Below are positions 40,480 to 49,766 of a stretch of DNA of 64,000 nucleotides, piece after piece. Within the stretch, counting starts at the first letter, position 1; each line of letters begins with the position of its first letter. The notes below the pieces were generated by a model. The model was given only the letters and a program-made list of their open reading frames with translations, was not told the DNA's origin and did not search any database. A program made the position numbers and the translations under genes. Source of the DNA: Mesorhizobium sp. STM 4661 (GTDB lineage: Bacteria > Pseudomonadota > Alphaproteobacteria > Rhizobiales > Rhizobiaceae); assembly GCF_000359125.1 (NCBI RefSeq), contig NZ_CAAF010000028.1:1-64000 (forward strand). The letters are read 5' to 3'.

Positions 40480-40740
40480 GGCCTCCCCTCATGCTGCTTG
40501 GCTGTGCCTACGGGCAAACCCGGTCGAGAAAAGCATCGAATACGCAGCAATAGCGCTAACCACAAAGCGATCCTCCTGCCGCATGCGGATAAAACCCTTC
40601 GCTGTCCACTATTTCGTCCTCGCTCGATGATTGCGGCTCGCCGCGGTCTTCGTCGGTGAGACGGTTGCCCTTTGACTTTGCCAGGCGCCAGCTGCGATGT
40701 GCGGGCTGTAGGAATCCCGTGTAACCTCGTTCTGGATCTA
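40480..40740 (-). pseudogene. Fragment of a hemN-like gene (3' part)
   Basis: On the minus strand, frames give QNEVTRDS, then IAAG, DRARAAIIER-like text, a deletion, and KGFIRMRQEDRFVVSAIAA up to a C-terminal end. These match the last 110 residues of the intact hemN at 43844-45169 (QNEVTRDSYCRHIAAG ... KGFVRVRRQHRF). Frameshifts and an internal deletion show that it is dead. Confidence 0.75.
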
Positions 40741-41092
40741 ACGCTCACCGATAGGCCCGGCCAGTCGCAAGAGGACCGGGCGATGATCGGAGACTTCCAG
40801 GAACCGCTCGATGGTTCGGTCGAGCGCGAGGATCATGAAATCGTGGCCGCACGGCACGAGATTGGGCGAGATAAAGACATGGTCGATCAGCGACTTGAAG
40901 GGCGCTTTGACGCAGGTGATTTGCTTGTCCGAAGCATCCTGCGCGGCGAGCGCGGTCAGGCCGGCGGCGGTCAGCGCGGTCTCCGGAAGCCAAGGTTGCA
41001 TTGAGTCGCCGCCGATTCAGTCGTTATCGAAGCTGGGATACTGGGCGAGTTCGGCGATTGCTTCGGCGATCACGCGCCCACCCATCTGCCGG
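40741..41092 (-). pseudogene. Endonuclease/exonuclease/phosphatase-family C-terminal fragment
   Basis: The minus strand encodes KSLIDHVFISPNLVPCGHDF then VSDHRPVLLRL, the catalytic His-containing SDHRPV end of the EEP family. Upstream residues (IAEAIAELAQYPSFDND) are followed by an in-frame stop. Only the last part of the gene is present. Confidence 0.6.
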
Positions 41093-41097
41093 CGGCC

Positions 41098-41315
41098 TCC
41101 ACCGTGTCGCCGGACTGCGCCGCACGCGTCAGCGCAAGCGCCGGGACCGCCAGCAAACCTGCCGCAACGCTTTACCAGCTGTCACATCCCGGCAAGCGGG
41201 GCATCGGCCGCGCCCTAATCGCAGCTGTATCCGATTGCAAACGTGTCAGGGCTTATCTGCCGCAGGCGTGGCAGGTCCCCCGCATAATCGTCATTCGCCG
41301 CCTGAGGCCACCGAG
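41098..41315 (-). pseudogene. Internal fragment of the DapA-family gene
   Basis: This segment is a diverged copy of 33477-33695, inside the DapA-family gene, in the same orientation, with several small indels. It begins and ends abruptly and has no open frame. It abuts the EEP-family fragment on its left and the porin gene on its right. Confidence 0.8.
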
Positions 41316-41333
41316 ATGAAGCTCTTCCTCCCG

Positions 41334-42497
41334 TTAGAATGAACGTTCGAAACGGAGGATGCCGCCGACACTGCTCTTTTTGTTGGCATTAGCCCAGCTA
41401 ATGGAAGGGTCGACCTTGCCGACGGCGAAGTCGCCGTAGCGGTCATAGTCGAGTTCGGCTGTAATTGTGAAATCTGCAAGAAACGCATAGGCAACGTTTG
41501 CAGCGACACCATAGTTCCTGAGCTGATCACCCGAGAGCTGAAGATTCAACGAAGTTGTCTCATTGAGCTTGTAAGTGGCGCCGGCCCAGAAAGCCCAGTT
41601 ACCGCCCCAGCTTTTGTAGAACCCGCGACCATGAGCGTCGATTGCGTTAGTGACGTCATCGTTGAGCTTGCCGCTGGAGCCGTAGCCGAACATTCCGAAT
41701 AGCGAGAGTTGGTCGGTAACATCGACGTCGATGCGGACCTTGCCGGCGGCCGATTCGTAGTTGCTATCATAAGCGACAACGCCGGTGATCGCGCCCCAGT
41801 GTTGTGTGTATTTCACTCCGCCGACTAGGTGCGGAACGTAGCTGTCGATAGTGTCGACCAGACCCGAGCCTTCTTCGAGTGAAACCACAGCCGAAAAGCC
41901 GTTACCGGCGTCAAAGTAGTACTGAACCACATTAGTATCGAAGGCGCCGTACGGGATAAGCATCTGATTGAGCACGTCGCCCGCGTAGCCAATAAACATG
42001 TCGAAGGCGGACCAGTCCTTGCCAACTCGGAGGCCACCAAGCTGAACCCAGGCGAAAGTCAACGTGATGCCTTGGCTGAAGGCATAGTATCGAGGACTGT
42101 CCGAACCGGAATAGGCGGTGTGCTTGCCGTAGTTCATGCGGGTCTCGATGTAGGTCTGCAATGTACCGAGTTCGGTCTCTTGCCCGGTCCAAGTTTTGAA
42201 TGTGAAGCGCGTGTGGTTTTGCCATATGCCCTGGGCCTCGCCAGTCTTCACATCCGTGGTTCTAGCTTTGTCATACGATACGACATCGCCGAGGCCGATG
42301 TCGTAACGGACATAGCCGCCGATGCGCAGGCAGGTCTCGGTGCCGGGGATGTAGTAGTAACCAGCGCCGTAAACGTCGCAGATCTTGACGTATTCAACGG
42401 GCTCAGGCTCGGCCAGGACGATGGCGTCGGCGGCTCGGGCACAGGAAACGGCGATCAGGGCCGCAGCTGAGCCGAGCAGGAGGCTCCTGATGTTCAT
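41334..42497 (-). CDS. Porin_2-family outer-membrane porin
   Basis: A 387-residue alpha-proteobacterial porin (Omp2b/RopA type). It has a signal peptide (IRSLLLGSAAALIAVSCARA) followed by the family hallmark EPVEYVKICDVYGAGYYYIP near residue 33, TCLRIGGYVRYDIG, and many alternating beta strands to a terminal Phe (LRFERSF), as needed for outer-membrane insertion. The ATG at 42497 has GGAG 8 bases upstream. It probably forms a general diffusion pore. Nothing in the flanks suggests an operon. Confidence 0.93.
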   Translation of the reverse strand: MNIRSLLLGSAAALIAVSCARAADAIVLAEPEPVEYVKICDVYGAGYYYIPGTETCLRIGGYVRYDIGLGDVVSYDKARTTDVKTGEAQGIWQNHTRFTFKTWTGQETELGTLQTYIETRMNYGKHTAYSGSDSPRYYAFSQGITLTFAWVQLGGLRVGKDWSAFDMFIGYAGDVLNQMLIPYGAFDTNVVQYYFDAGNGFSAVVSLEEGSGLVDTIDSYVPHLVGGVKYTQHWGAITGVVAYDSNYESAAGKVRIDVDVTDQLSLFGMFGYGSSGKLNDDVTNAIDAHGRGFYKSWGGNWAFWAGATYKLNETTSLNLQLSGDQLRNYGVAANVAYAFLADFTITAELDYDRYGDFAVGKVDPSISWANANKKSSVGGILRFERSF

Positions 42498-43370
42498 TCT
42501 TGATCTCCGTTCAAATATTGAAGAAGGGGACGTCAACGAACGAGCCAGCCCTTCCTGTCCCCACAATCGAAAACGATGCACATCGCGCTGCGCCTATTGT
42601 AGTGTGACACACGGATCATAATAATTATTCAACAACAGGGGCGATGAAGCCGAATCATACTTCAACACGATAAGTTGTTGTTCTCACATCACTTGCTTGA
42701 AATGCCCGGGGAGGAATCAAACACTTCCGAGTCGATCGCCATGATTATCTCCGATAGCTGCGGGCGTACCGTCACAACGGCTTCGAAAATCACCCCGCAA
42801 ATGACGTGCCAACCTCACGACCAAGCTACGATTGACACTCAAGTTTGCCGTCGGACCTTGGTTTGCGTTTCCTTTTTTGCTCTGAGGGTCAAGCTGAGCA
42901 TGAAAAGCAAATGTTTCGGACATGGTTCGTCTGTTCGCTTCGCGACAGTATCGTTCAATGGCGATAGCTTTTGTTTGTTTTGAGCCTCGACATTGTTGAC
43001 ATCATGCGAGTGCACCGCTCGGTACGTCAGCCGAGATGCCCCACTGATGCCGACATGCCTAGGCGTAAGCGTCCTCGTTAGGGCGAGGGGCCACACCTCG
43101 GCGGTGGCGAGGTGCACCAGCTTTCCAGCTAGTCCGGACAAAGTGGTTCCGAAAGGCGGGAAGGTCGAGACGAGCCGTTGTAAGCCCCTCTCTGAATCGG
43201 AAGCCGTGCATGGGCCATTTTTGTTTTTACGGAAGCACATGCGAATTCGCTCGATTGTCAGTTGCGAGCGATGCTTGAGTTGCGCTTCACTCCGGCGCTT
43301 TGCCGGGCCTCAGGAGCGCGATTTGTCGGTGATCATGCGCCTGGCGTAGCGCTACTTTCTAAATTGGTTC
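42498..43370. other. Intergenic region, no gene recognised
   Basis: Frames of up to about 130 codons occur on both strands without family match or clear start. A perfect 7-base stem (CACCTCG/CGAGGTG, 43094-43114) with a 7-base loop is present but lacks a T run, so it is not a typical terminator. The left end is the porin promoter region. Confidence 0.4.
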
Positions 43371-43373
43371 ATC

Positions 43374-43565
43374 AGGCTTGCAGCCTTGGCAGGGGCGGAC
43401 CTGGACGGTCTCCTCGAGCACAATTCCCGCTCTGACAGACGGTGCGCCACGGCCAAAGCCTCGTGCCGGCAATTAATACGACGAACTCATCGAGATGCCA
43501 GGTATCGCTACGTGACGCCGTCTTACGCACCAGCCGGCGAGCAAAAGTCTGGTCCCAACGCCGAA
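43374..43565 (-). pseudogene. IS6-family transposase remnant
   Basis: The minus strand gives IRRWDQTFARRLVRKTA, SDTWHLDEFVVLIAGTRLWP and WRTV, the DDE-region start of IS6-type transposases (WHLDE...I.G...WRAVD). The frame then shifts; another frame continues into CQGCKPDE-like text. Neither end of the element was seen. Confidence 0.65.
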
Positions 43566-43843
43566 TCGACTGGTCGGATGCGGCATGCTGCGTTCCATCG
43601 GACGCTGAAGGGAGGGGATAGGATAGGATAGTAGCACCAAACGGTGTACGGGAAAGTCTCGACGGGAAACCCATGGCGCTTGTCGCTGACCAGCGCGTGC
43701 TCATACCATCGCTGTCCAGCCAAGGCTGAATGGGGCTATCGCTGCGAAATAATCGGGCCCAAAGCGGAACGGACTGATATAGCGCAAAGACACAGGAGAG
43801 CGCAGTGGTAAGGATGGAAGGCAACAACATGGGACGGTAACTG

Positions 43844-45169
43844 TTGCAGACCACAAAACATCGCGAAGCCCGCCTGCCTTGGTACACCATCTATCCGACT
43901 GTCGCGGAGTTCTCTGGGGCGGTCGGCGCCGACGCTTATGAGGAATGGCTCAGGAACCTACCGGCTAACGATCCGGCGTCACTCTACTTGCACGTTCCGT
44001 TCTGCCGATCAAAGTGCTGGTATTGCGGCTTCCCCACCACCATCACCCGCCATGATGCGCCGATCGTTAATTATCTGGCGGCGCTGCGTGACGAGATACG
44101 TTTGGTCTCGGAGCACGCGCCGCAGGCGCTGCCCGTGAGCGATGTGCATTTCGGCGGCGGAACGCCAACTCTCATGGGGCCAGTTGAGTTCCTCGCCCTG
44201 ACGGAATTCCTGCGCCGCCACTTTGCGCTTGCGGAAACAGCTACGATCGCCGTCGAGATCGATCCACGCACGTTCACGGCCGATATGGCCGAAGCCTTGC
44301 AAGCAGCCGGCGTGAACCGCGCGAGCCTCGGCGTGCAGAGCTTCGATCCCATTGTTCAAAAAGCGATCAACCGGGTCCAGAGTGAGGCGCAGACGGCGGC
44401 TGCCGTCGAAATGCTGCGTCGGCATGGAGTGACAAGCATCAACTTCGACCTCATCTTTGGTCTCCCGCATCAAACGGTGCAGTCTTGCGTCGAGACCACG
44501 AGGGCGGCGGTCGCCATGCGCCCCAACCGGCTTGCGGTGTTCGGCTACTCGCACATTCCGTCCTTTATTAAGAATCAGCGCCTCATCGAGGAGGCATCGC
44601 TTCCGGGCAGCGCTGCCCGCGCCGAACAGGATGCGGCCATTGCCGTGACGCTGATTGCCGCCGGCTACCGAGAGATCGGGCTCGACCATTTCGCCTTGCC
44701 GGACGACGATCTCGCGCTGGCACAGAAAACCGGTCGCCTGCGGCGCAACTCGCTGGGCTACTCGGCCGACACCTGCAAAACCCTGATCGGTTTCGGCGCG
44801 TCGGCTATCGGGCGTGTTGGCGTGGGCTACGTCCAGAACGAGGTTACACGGGATTCCTACTGCCGGCACATCGCAGCTGGCCGTCTGGCGACGTCAAAGG
44901 GCTACCGTCTCACCGACGAAGACCGCGCGCGAGCCGCAATCATCGAGCGACTAATGTGCGATCTCGAGGCCGATGTGCCGGCAATCTGTGCCGCCCACGG
45001 ATCTGATCCAATCCATTTTCTCGATTCCGCTGAACGCTTGGCGATGCTTGCCAAGGACGGGATTGTGGACATCGAAAAGGGTTTTGTCCGCGTACGGCGG
45101 CAGCATCGTTTTGCGATGCGCGTTGTCGCTGCCGCATTCGACGCTTTTCTCGACCGGGTTGCCCGCTGA
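43844..45169 (+). CDS. hemN: HemN-family oxygen-independent coproporphyrinogen III dehydrogenase
   Basis: A 441-residue radical-SAM enzyme for anaerobic haem synthesis. The cluster motif CxxxCxxC is HVPFCRSKCWYCGF near residue 57, followed by HFGGGTPTLM, IDPRTFTADM, RASLGVQSFDPIVQKAINR and NFDLIFGLPHQT. The opening EARLPWYTIYPT replaces the usual PRYTSYPTAPHF. The start is TTG at 43844, just after an in-frame stop. It is a paralogue of the second hemN at 59638-60987. Haem supply under low oxygen is needed for cytochrome cbb3 in bacteroids. Confidence 0.9.
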   Translation: MQTTKHREARLPWYTIYPTVAEFSGAVGADAYEEWLRNLPANDPASLYLHVPFCRSKCWYCGFPTTITRHDAPIVNYLAALRDEIRLVSEHAPQALPVSDVHFGGGTPTLMGPVEFLALTEFLRRHFALAETATIAVEIDPRTFTADMAEALQAAGVNRASLGVQSFDPIVQKAINRVQSEAQTAAAVEMLRRHGVTSINFDLIFGLPHQTVQSCVETTRAAVAMRPNRLAVFGYSHIPSFIKNQRLIEEASLPGSAARAEQDAAIAVTLIAAGYREIGLDHFALPDDDLALAQKTGRLRRNSLGYSADTCKTLIGFGASAIGRVGVGYVQNEVTRDSYCRHIAAGRLATSKGYRLTDEDRARAAIIERLMCDLEADVPAICAAHGSDPIHFLDSAERLAMLAKDGIVDIEKGFVRVRRQHRFAMRVVAAAFDAFLDRVAR

Positions 45170-45179
45170 GTCAGCCAAA

Positions 45180-45700
45180 CAAGTGTGAGGAGGCCAAGGC
45201 GACGCCGAAGCGAAATTTGACGCCCATGCGGTTTCCTTTCTTCGAGGTCAGGATTTCACAGCCGTCGCCGGCGTAGCAGGCCTCAAGCGGCTTCCCGCCC
45301 TCGAAGAAAGCCACGGTGTCGCCATCGATCGTGATCCGCTCGAATTGGTGCGATAGCCGATCTCGTAGTAGGCGCGTACTCATCTGCGCTCTGGTCGCCG
45401 CTCTCCGCCTTATAAGCCATGACTGGATCGAGCGTTCCATCGTCAGGAAGGGATAGACCAACTGCCAATCCCGGACCCAAATTCGACAGGGCGCGCTGCT
45501 TGATCTGGTCGTCCTCAAATGTAGATCGGCTGGACCGCGGGATCGTGGCTATATGCGTGATCTTTCTCAGCTGCTTGATCGTGGATCTTGCCGCTCCCGC
45601 CGACGGCCACGATGTGGAAGGGCTTGCCCTCCACGGCGATCTCGCCGTTCCTGGTGAACGATCCCGCCGACACGATATAGGGCTTGAGGGTCGGTCACGA
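45180..45700 (-). pseudogene. zinT-like metal-binding protein gene, frameshifted
   Basis: Minus-strand frames give FEDDQIKQRALSN, WVRDWQLVYPFL, DGTLDPVMAYKAESGDQSAD and ITIDGDTVAFFEGGKPLEAC, then EILTSKKGNR.GVKFRF. In order these follow ZinT (YodA), a periplasmic zinc-binding protein (DW.SVYPYL.DGTLDPV...YEILTYKKGNRGVRF). The pieces lie in different frames, so the gene is broken at several places. A His-rich stretch (HDQAAEKDHAYSHDPAV) at the upstream end also fits the family. Confidence 0.6.
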
Positions 45701-45784
45701 CGATGTTGTCCCCTGCCGCGGCGATGCACGGCCGTGCCCGTCCATCGAATAGAGGTCGTGAGCTTGAGCGAGTTGGCGATCTTG

Positions 45785-45950
45785 CCAGCCACGAAGCTTG
45801 GCGTTCTGGTGACGCTCAACAAGGCGACCGCAGCAATGGAACGTGCTGCCAGAGAAGCCGAATCCGTTGAGGCGGGCGGCAAGCTGCGGCCGCGCGTGCA
45901 AATCTGTAGGGTCAGGGAACTATTGAAGGGCAGAAAGCCCACGCTTCCAC
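45785..45950 (+). pseudogene. Possible DNA methyltransferase C-terminal fragment
   Basis: The plus frame VLVTLNKATAAMERAAREAE, then KLRPRVQICRVRELLKGRKP and LPPVYDI resembles the C-terminal tail of Mod-type DNA methyltransferases (T.PTAPM..EA...G......P.IQI.T...LL.G..P..P). No methylase motifs lie upstream. The match is from memory of the pattern and is weak. The remaining bases to 46152 show nothing else. Confidence 0.35.
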
Positions 45951-46152
45951 CTGTCTATGACATTATCTCTGCCGCTGCCGCCCGGCAGGTGGCCGCCGCG
46001 GTTGCCAACGCGACAGGAAATACGGGACCCGCCGTCCTTCAAATATTCCATCGCCGGCAGCGGACAGAAAGCCACGAACGATCAGTCGCCGACACCTGTG
46101 AACAAGCCGTGTGCGACATTGCAATCATCCATTTATTGGCTCAACTGCCCAC

Positions 46153-46542
46153 ATGGCCGTGAATGAACTGGATTTGTTGGTTTTCCAGATGGCAGTGGAA
46201 AGCGTCCGCTCACTCTGCTTGAGCTTCAATGACAAAGCGGCGGAGATAGCCGCGAGGAGCCGCGGAAACCTGCTTTTCGATGTGCGGATCGATGATGACG
46301 CCGAGGTCCAACGGCTCGCAGCCATCCGATATCGAGGTGGGCAGATTGGTGTGGTGACGTTGGACAGACAAGGCCTTATTAGCCGCTACTGCGTCGTCGA
46401 CGGTACCTTCTCCCGCTTCATTGCACCGTTGGAGAATTGGACCAACATGCCGGTGTCAATGCAGGCCAAAATCGATGTCACTCACCATGCCGGCCTCTTC
46501 CTAGGCGCGTTGCGAAATGCCGGTCATATGCTTCGCAACTAG
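46153..46542 (+). CDS. Hypothetical protein, 129 residues
   Basis: An open frame reading MAVNELDLLVFQMAVESVRS then FDVRIDDDAEVQRLAAIRYR, with a mixed helix and strand composition that looks like genuine soluble protein. I do not recognise a family. It has no strong ribosome site and lies between the gene fragments at 45.2-45.9 kb and the region before traG, so it may itself be a survivor of a larger lost gene. Confidence 0.45.
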   Translation: MAVNELDLLVFQMAVESVRSLCLSFNDKAAEIAARSRGNLLFDVRIDDDAEVQRLAAIRYRGGQIGVVTLDRQGLISRYCVVDGTFSRFIAPLENWTNMPVSMQAKIDVTHHAGLFLGALRNAGHMLRN

Positions 46543-47203
46543 GGCGGAACGCGTCTGTGGATCTTTGCACCCGCCTGGGCGTTTGAGCAGGCGGCTCATC
46601 GAGGTTCTGCAGCGCGCGGATGTGCCACGGCCGGGGTGATAGCCGCCTCTGCCCAACAGATCGCCGGCGAGGGCTTGTCGGACAATGAATGTCGTCAATT
46701 CACCGTCCGAGAAATGGTGTCTGGCTCACAAGAAGCACAGCGAATTGAGACTGAAACGCAGTCCAGCTGGGAAACCCAGCGCGAAGGCCGGAAGGTAACT
46801 TATCTGCGATAGAGGCAACGGGAAGGCGCCTTCCACTTATAAGGCAGCGCCCAATATGTCGGTACTCGCCTGAGGAATTCCCATGGCGGGCAGGGCTACC
46901 TCGCGATCCGATCTCGATAGGCTTGTTGTACCTCAGACCGGACTCGATGTTCAGAATTTCCTCAGCGGCTTGCCCGCACGCCACCGCCAGCTCCCCGACC
47001 ACGTGCTCACGATAGGCACGACCGATATGAGTCCCCTTCGACATAGCAGTCCTCGGGAATGCGCGAATATTGATACACCTCGAAGGAGAGCAACGGCGCG
47101 CCAAACAGCCTCTCATCGCACCAAGTCGTACATAGGGCGCATTCCTGTTCCGGCCGTCCCGGGCGATGCTCGATCCATCTCTCCAGAACAGCGGAGCAAG
47201 CCA
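46543..47203 (-). other. Region upstream of traG with an unidentified broken minus-strand gene
   Basis: On the minus strand, two frames read as one protein broken by a shift near 47030: DERLFGAPLLSFEVYQYSRI, EDCYVEGDSYR, then REHVVGELAVACGQAAEEIL and NIESGLRYNKPIEIGSR. No family is recognised. The plus strand is also open here, but the traG family start is the GTG at 47204, so the upstream plus frame is not considered coding. Confidence 0.35.
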
Positions 47204-49234
47204 GTGACGCCCACGAAGCTTCTGATTGGGCAGATCGCCATTGTGTTCGCCATCGTTCTCCTCGGCGTGTGGGCTGCCACGCAATGGTGCGCTCATATGC
47301 TAGCCTTTCAGGAACAACTCGGCGCGCCATGGTTTGTCGCGGCTGGCTGGCCGATCTACGAGCCGTGGAAACTGTTGGAATGGTGGTTCCAATTCGATGC
47401 CTATGCGCCCGAGGTATTCGACAAGGCGGGCATGCTTGCGGGCACCAGTGGATTCATGGGCTGTGCCGCTGCGATCGCTGGTTCCCTCTGGCGCGCGCGC
47501 CAGCGCGGCTTGGTCACCACCTATGGCTCCTCTCGATGGGCGGCGACGCGGGAGATCGAGAAAGCAGGGCTGTTTCAGCCGGCAGGCGTCTTCCTCGGCA
47601 AACTGAAGGACCGGTATCTGCGTCATGACGGGCCTGAGCACGTCATGGCCTTTGCGCCGACACGTTCCGGCAAGGGCGTCGGACTGGTTGTCCCAACCCT
47701 TCTCTCCTGGTCCGGCTCGGCCGTCATTCACGACATCAAAGGCGAGAACTGGCAGCTGAGCTCCGGCTGGCGGTCGAGGTTCTCGCATTGCCTTTTGTTC
47801 AATCCGACTGATCCGCGATCGGCCCGCTACAACCCGCTGCTGGAGGTACGCAAAGGTTCGGACGAGATTCGCGATGTCCAAAACATCGCCGACATTCTAG
47901 TCGATCCGGAAGGCGCGCTGGAGCGGCGGAATCATTGGGAGAAGACCAGTCATTCACTCCTGGTCGGCGCTATCTTGCACGTGCTCTACGCCGAAGAGGA
48001 AAAGACTCTTGCCCGCGTCGCCACCTTTCTCTCGGACCCGCAACGCTCGTTTGCCGCGACTTTGCGGCGAATGATGACGACCAACCATCTCGGCGCGGCC
48101 AATAAGCCTCAGGTCCATCCCGTCGTGGCCTCGGCGGCACGAGAGGTGTTGAACAAATCGGAGAACGAACGTTCAGGCGTCCTCTCGACCGCCATGTCTT
48201 TTCTCGGCCTCTACCGTGATCCGACCGTGGCCGCGGTAACATCGGACTGCGACTGGCGCATTGCCGATCTGATGGATGCGGAGTGGCCGATGTCGCTCTA
48301 TCTGGTCGTGCCGCCATCGGACATCTCGCGCACCAAGCCCTTGGTGCGACTGATCCTGAACCAGATCGGCAGGCGGCTGACGGAGCGCCTCGAGGGTGAC
48401 CCAAAGAAGAGCCGCAAGCATCAACTGCTGATGATGCTGGATGAGTTTCCGGCGCTCGGTCGCCTCGACTTCTTTGAGACCGCGCTCGCGTTTATGGCCG
48501 GTTACGGAATTCGTGCCTACTTGATCGCGCAATCGTTGAACCAGATCTCCAAAGCGTATGGCGACAACAACGCCATTCTGGACAACTGCCATTTGCGAAT
48601 TGCCTTTTCCTCCAATGATGAGCGCACGGCCAAGCGAATCTCGGACGCGCTTGGCACGGCCACGGAACTCAGATCCATGCGCAACTATGCGGGCCACCGG
48701 CTGGCACCTTGGCTCTCGCATGTCATGGTGAGCCGCCAGGAAACCGCCCGCCCGCTGCTGACACCGGGCGAGGTGATGCAATTGCCGCCCGCGGACGAAC
48801 TGGTGCTGGTTTCGGGATTGCCCCCCATCCGGGCCAAAAAGCTGCGATACTATGAGGATCACAATTTCACCGAGCGGGTGCTGCCTTCGCCGGTGTTGCG
48901 CGACGGACCCTACGCGGACTGCCCGATGTCGCGGCCGGACGATTGGACTGGGCAAGTACGCGGCGTCGACCGTCGTCTTGCGTCTGACGATGAAAGCGCT
49001 GGCGCGGCGCTTGCGGACGAGGGAGGTGTTCAGCAGCAGCGCCATCCTGGCCTACCCGAAGAACATACCGCCGTCACCCAGGAACCGGACCAGGACGATC
49101 TGTCCAGACCCGCAGACGATGATAGCGAGGCGATGGCGGACAAGCGCGTCATGGACCGGATCTCCACCGTCGCAGGTGCCTATGGCATCAACGAGGGAAG
49201 GGGCGATGATAAGGATATCGTCCCCGGCTTCTGA
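47204..49234 (+). CDS. traG: TraG conjugal coupling protein
   Basis: A 676-residue VirD4-family coupling ATPase for conjugation. Membrane segments lie at the N-terminus (IGQIAIVFAIVLLGVWAATQ). Walker A is APTRSGKGVGLVVP near residue 150, and Walker B is LLMMLDEFPALGRLDF near residue 410. The GTG at 47204 has GCGGAGC before it and gives the family N-terminus. It brings the relaxosome to the Trb channel encoded next door. The last 90 residues are acidic and variable. It is distinct from VirD4 at 7676, so each T4SS has its own coupling protein. Confidence 0.94.
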   Translation: MTPTKLLIGQIAIVFAIVLLGVWAATQWCAHMLAFQEQLGAPWFVAAGWPIYEPWKLLEWWFQFDAYAPEVFDKAGMLAGTSGFMGCAAAIAGSLWRARQRGLVTTYGSSRWAATREIEKAGLFQPAGVFLGKLKDRYLRHDGPEHVMAFAPTRSGKGVGLVVPTLLSWSGSAVIHDIKGENWQLSSGWRSRFSHCLLFNPTDPRSARYNPLLEVRKGSDEIRDVQNIADILVDPEGALERRNHWEKTSHSLLVGAILHVLYAEEEKTLARVATFLSDPQRSFAATLRRMMTTNHLGAANKPQVHPVVASAAREVLNKSENERSGVLSTAMSFLGLYRDPTVAAVTSDCDWRIADLMDAEWPMSLYLVVPPSDISRTKPLVRLILNQIGRRLTERLEGDPKKSRKHQLLMMLDEFPALGRLDFFETALAFMAGYGIRAYLIAQSLNQISKAYGDNNAILDNCHLRIAFSSNDERTAKRISDALGTATELRSMRNYAGHRLAPWLSHVMVSRQETARPLLTPGEVMQLPPADELVLVSGLPPIRAKKLRYYEDHNFTERVLPSPVLRDGPYADCPMSRPDDWTGQVRGVDRRLASDDESAGAALADEGGVQQQRHPGLPEEHTAVTQEPDQDDLSRPADDDSEAMADKRVMDRISTVAGAYGINEGRGDDKDIVPGF

Positions 49235-49352
49235 ACGCTTTCCGCAGCTCGGGCGTATCTCAGCGTAGATAACGGCCGTAAGCAATTTTGGGCATCTCGA
49301 TAATGCTTGTTCCGCCGCCGGCCCGCCAGCGCCGGCCAGTTGGAACAAGCGC

Positions 49353-49766
49353 ATGAAGCCCCACCGCATTCGTCACCAGTTTCTGCTCGAACCGGAATTG
49401 AGCGAGAAGCTGGACAACCTCAGCCGCGATCCCTCGACCACAAAATCCGCGGTCGTCGCGAAGGCCGTAGAAGCTTTCATTGAGCGGCGTGGCGAGAATG
49501 AACTCGATCGGCGCTATGGCATGAGGCTGGACCGTCTTTCCCGCGACCTCAGTCACGTCAGGCGCGATGTCGACATGACATTAGAAAGCTTGGCGCTCTT
49601 CATCCGCTTTTCGATCACGCTTCATGCCCACACGCCTGTTCCGGACAAGGCGACGCAGGCGATTGCTCAGGAGCGTTTCGACAAATTCGTCGAGCAGGTC
49701 GGTCGCCAGATCGCATCGGGGAAACGCTCGTTTGGCAAAGACAATGGCGGAGGAGGGGAAGGATGA
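49353..49766 (+). CDS. CopG-type ribbon-helix-helix protein between traG and trbB
   Basis: A 137-residue protein starting with a ribbon-helix-helix-like motif (RIRHQFLLEPELSEKLDNLS, then TTKSAVVAKAVEAFIERR). Such proteins bind DNA as dimers. The middle part has a hydrophobic helix (LALFIRFSITLHAH). A gene of this kind commonly precedes trbB in rhizobial and other ICE-type trb operons, and may regulate the operon or assist mobilisation. Its stop overlaps trbB (ATGA). Confidence 0.82.
   Translation: MKPHRIRHQFLLEPELSEKLDNLSRDPSTTKSAVVAKAVEAFIERRGENELDRRYGMRLDRLSRDLSHVRRDVDMTLESLALFIRFSITLHAHTPVPDKATQAIAQERFDKFVEQVGRQIASGKRSFGKDNGGGGEG

Noticed and set aside
43094..43114. Perfect 7-base hairpin as a transcription terminator
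   Set aside because: No T run follows and no gene ends close by.
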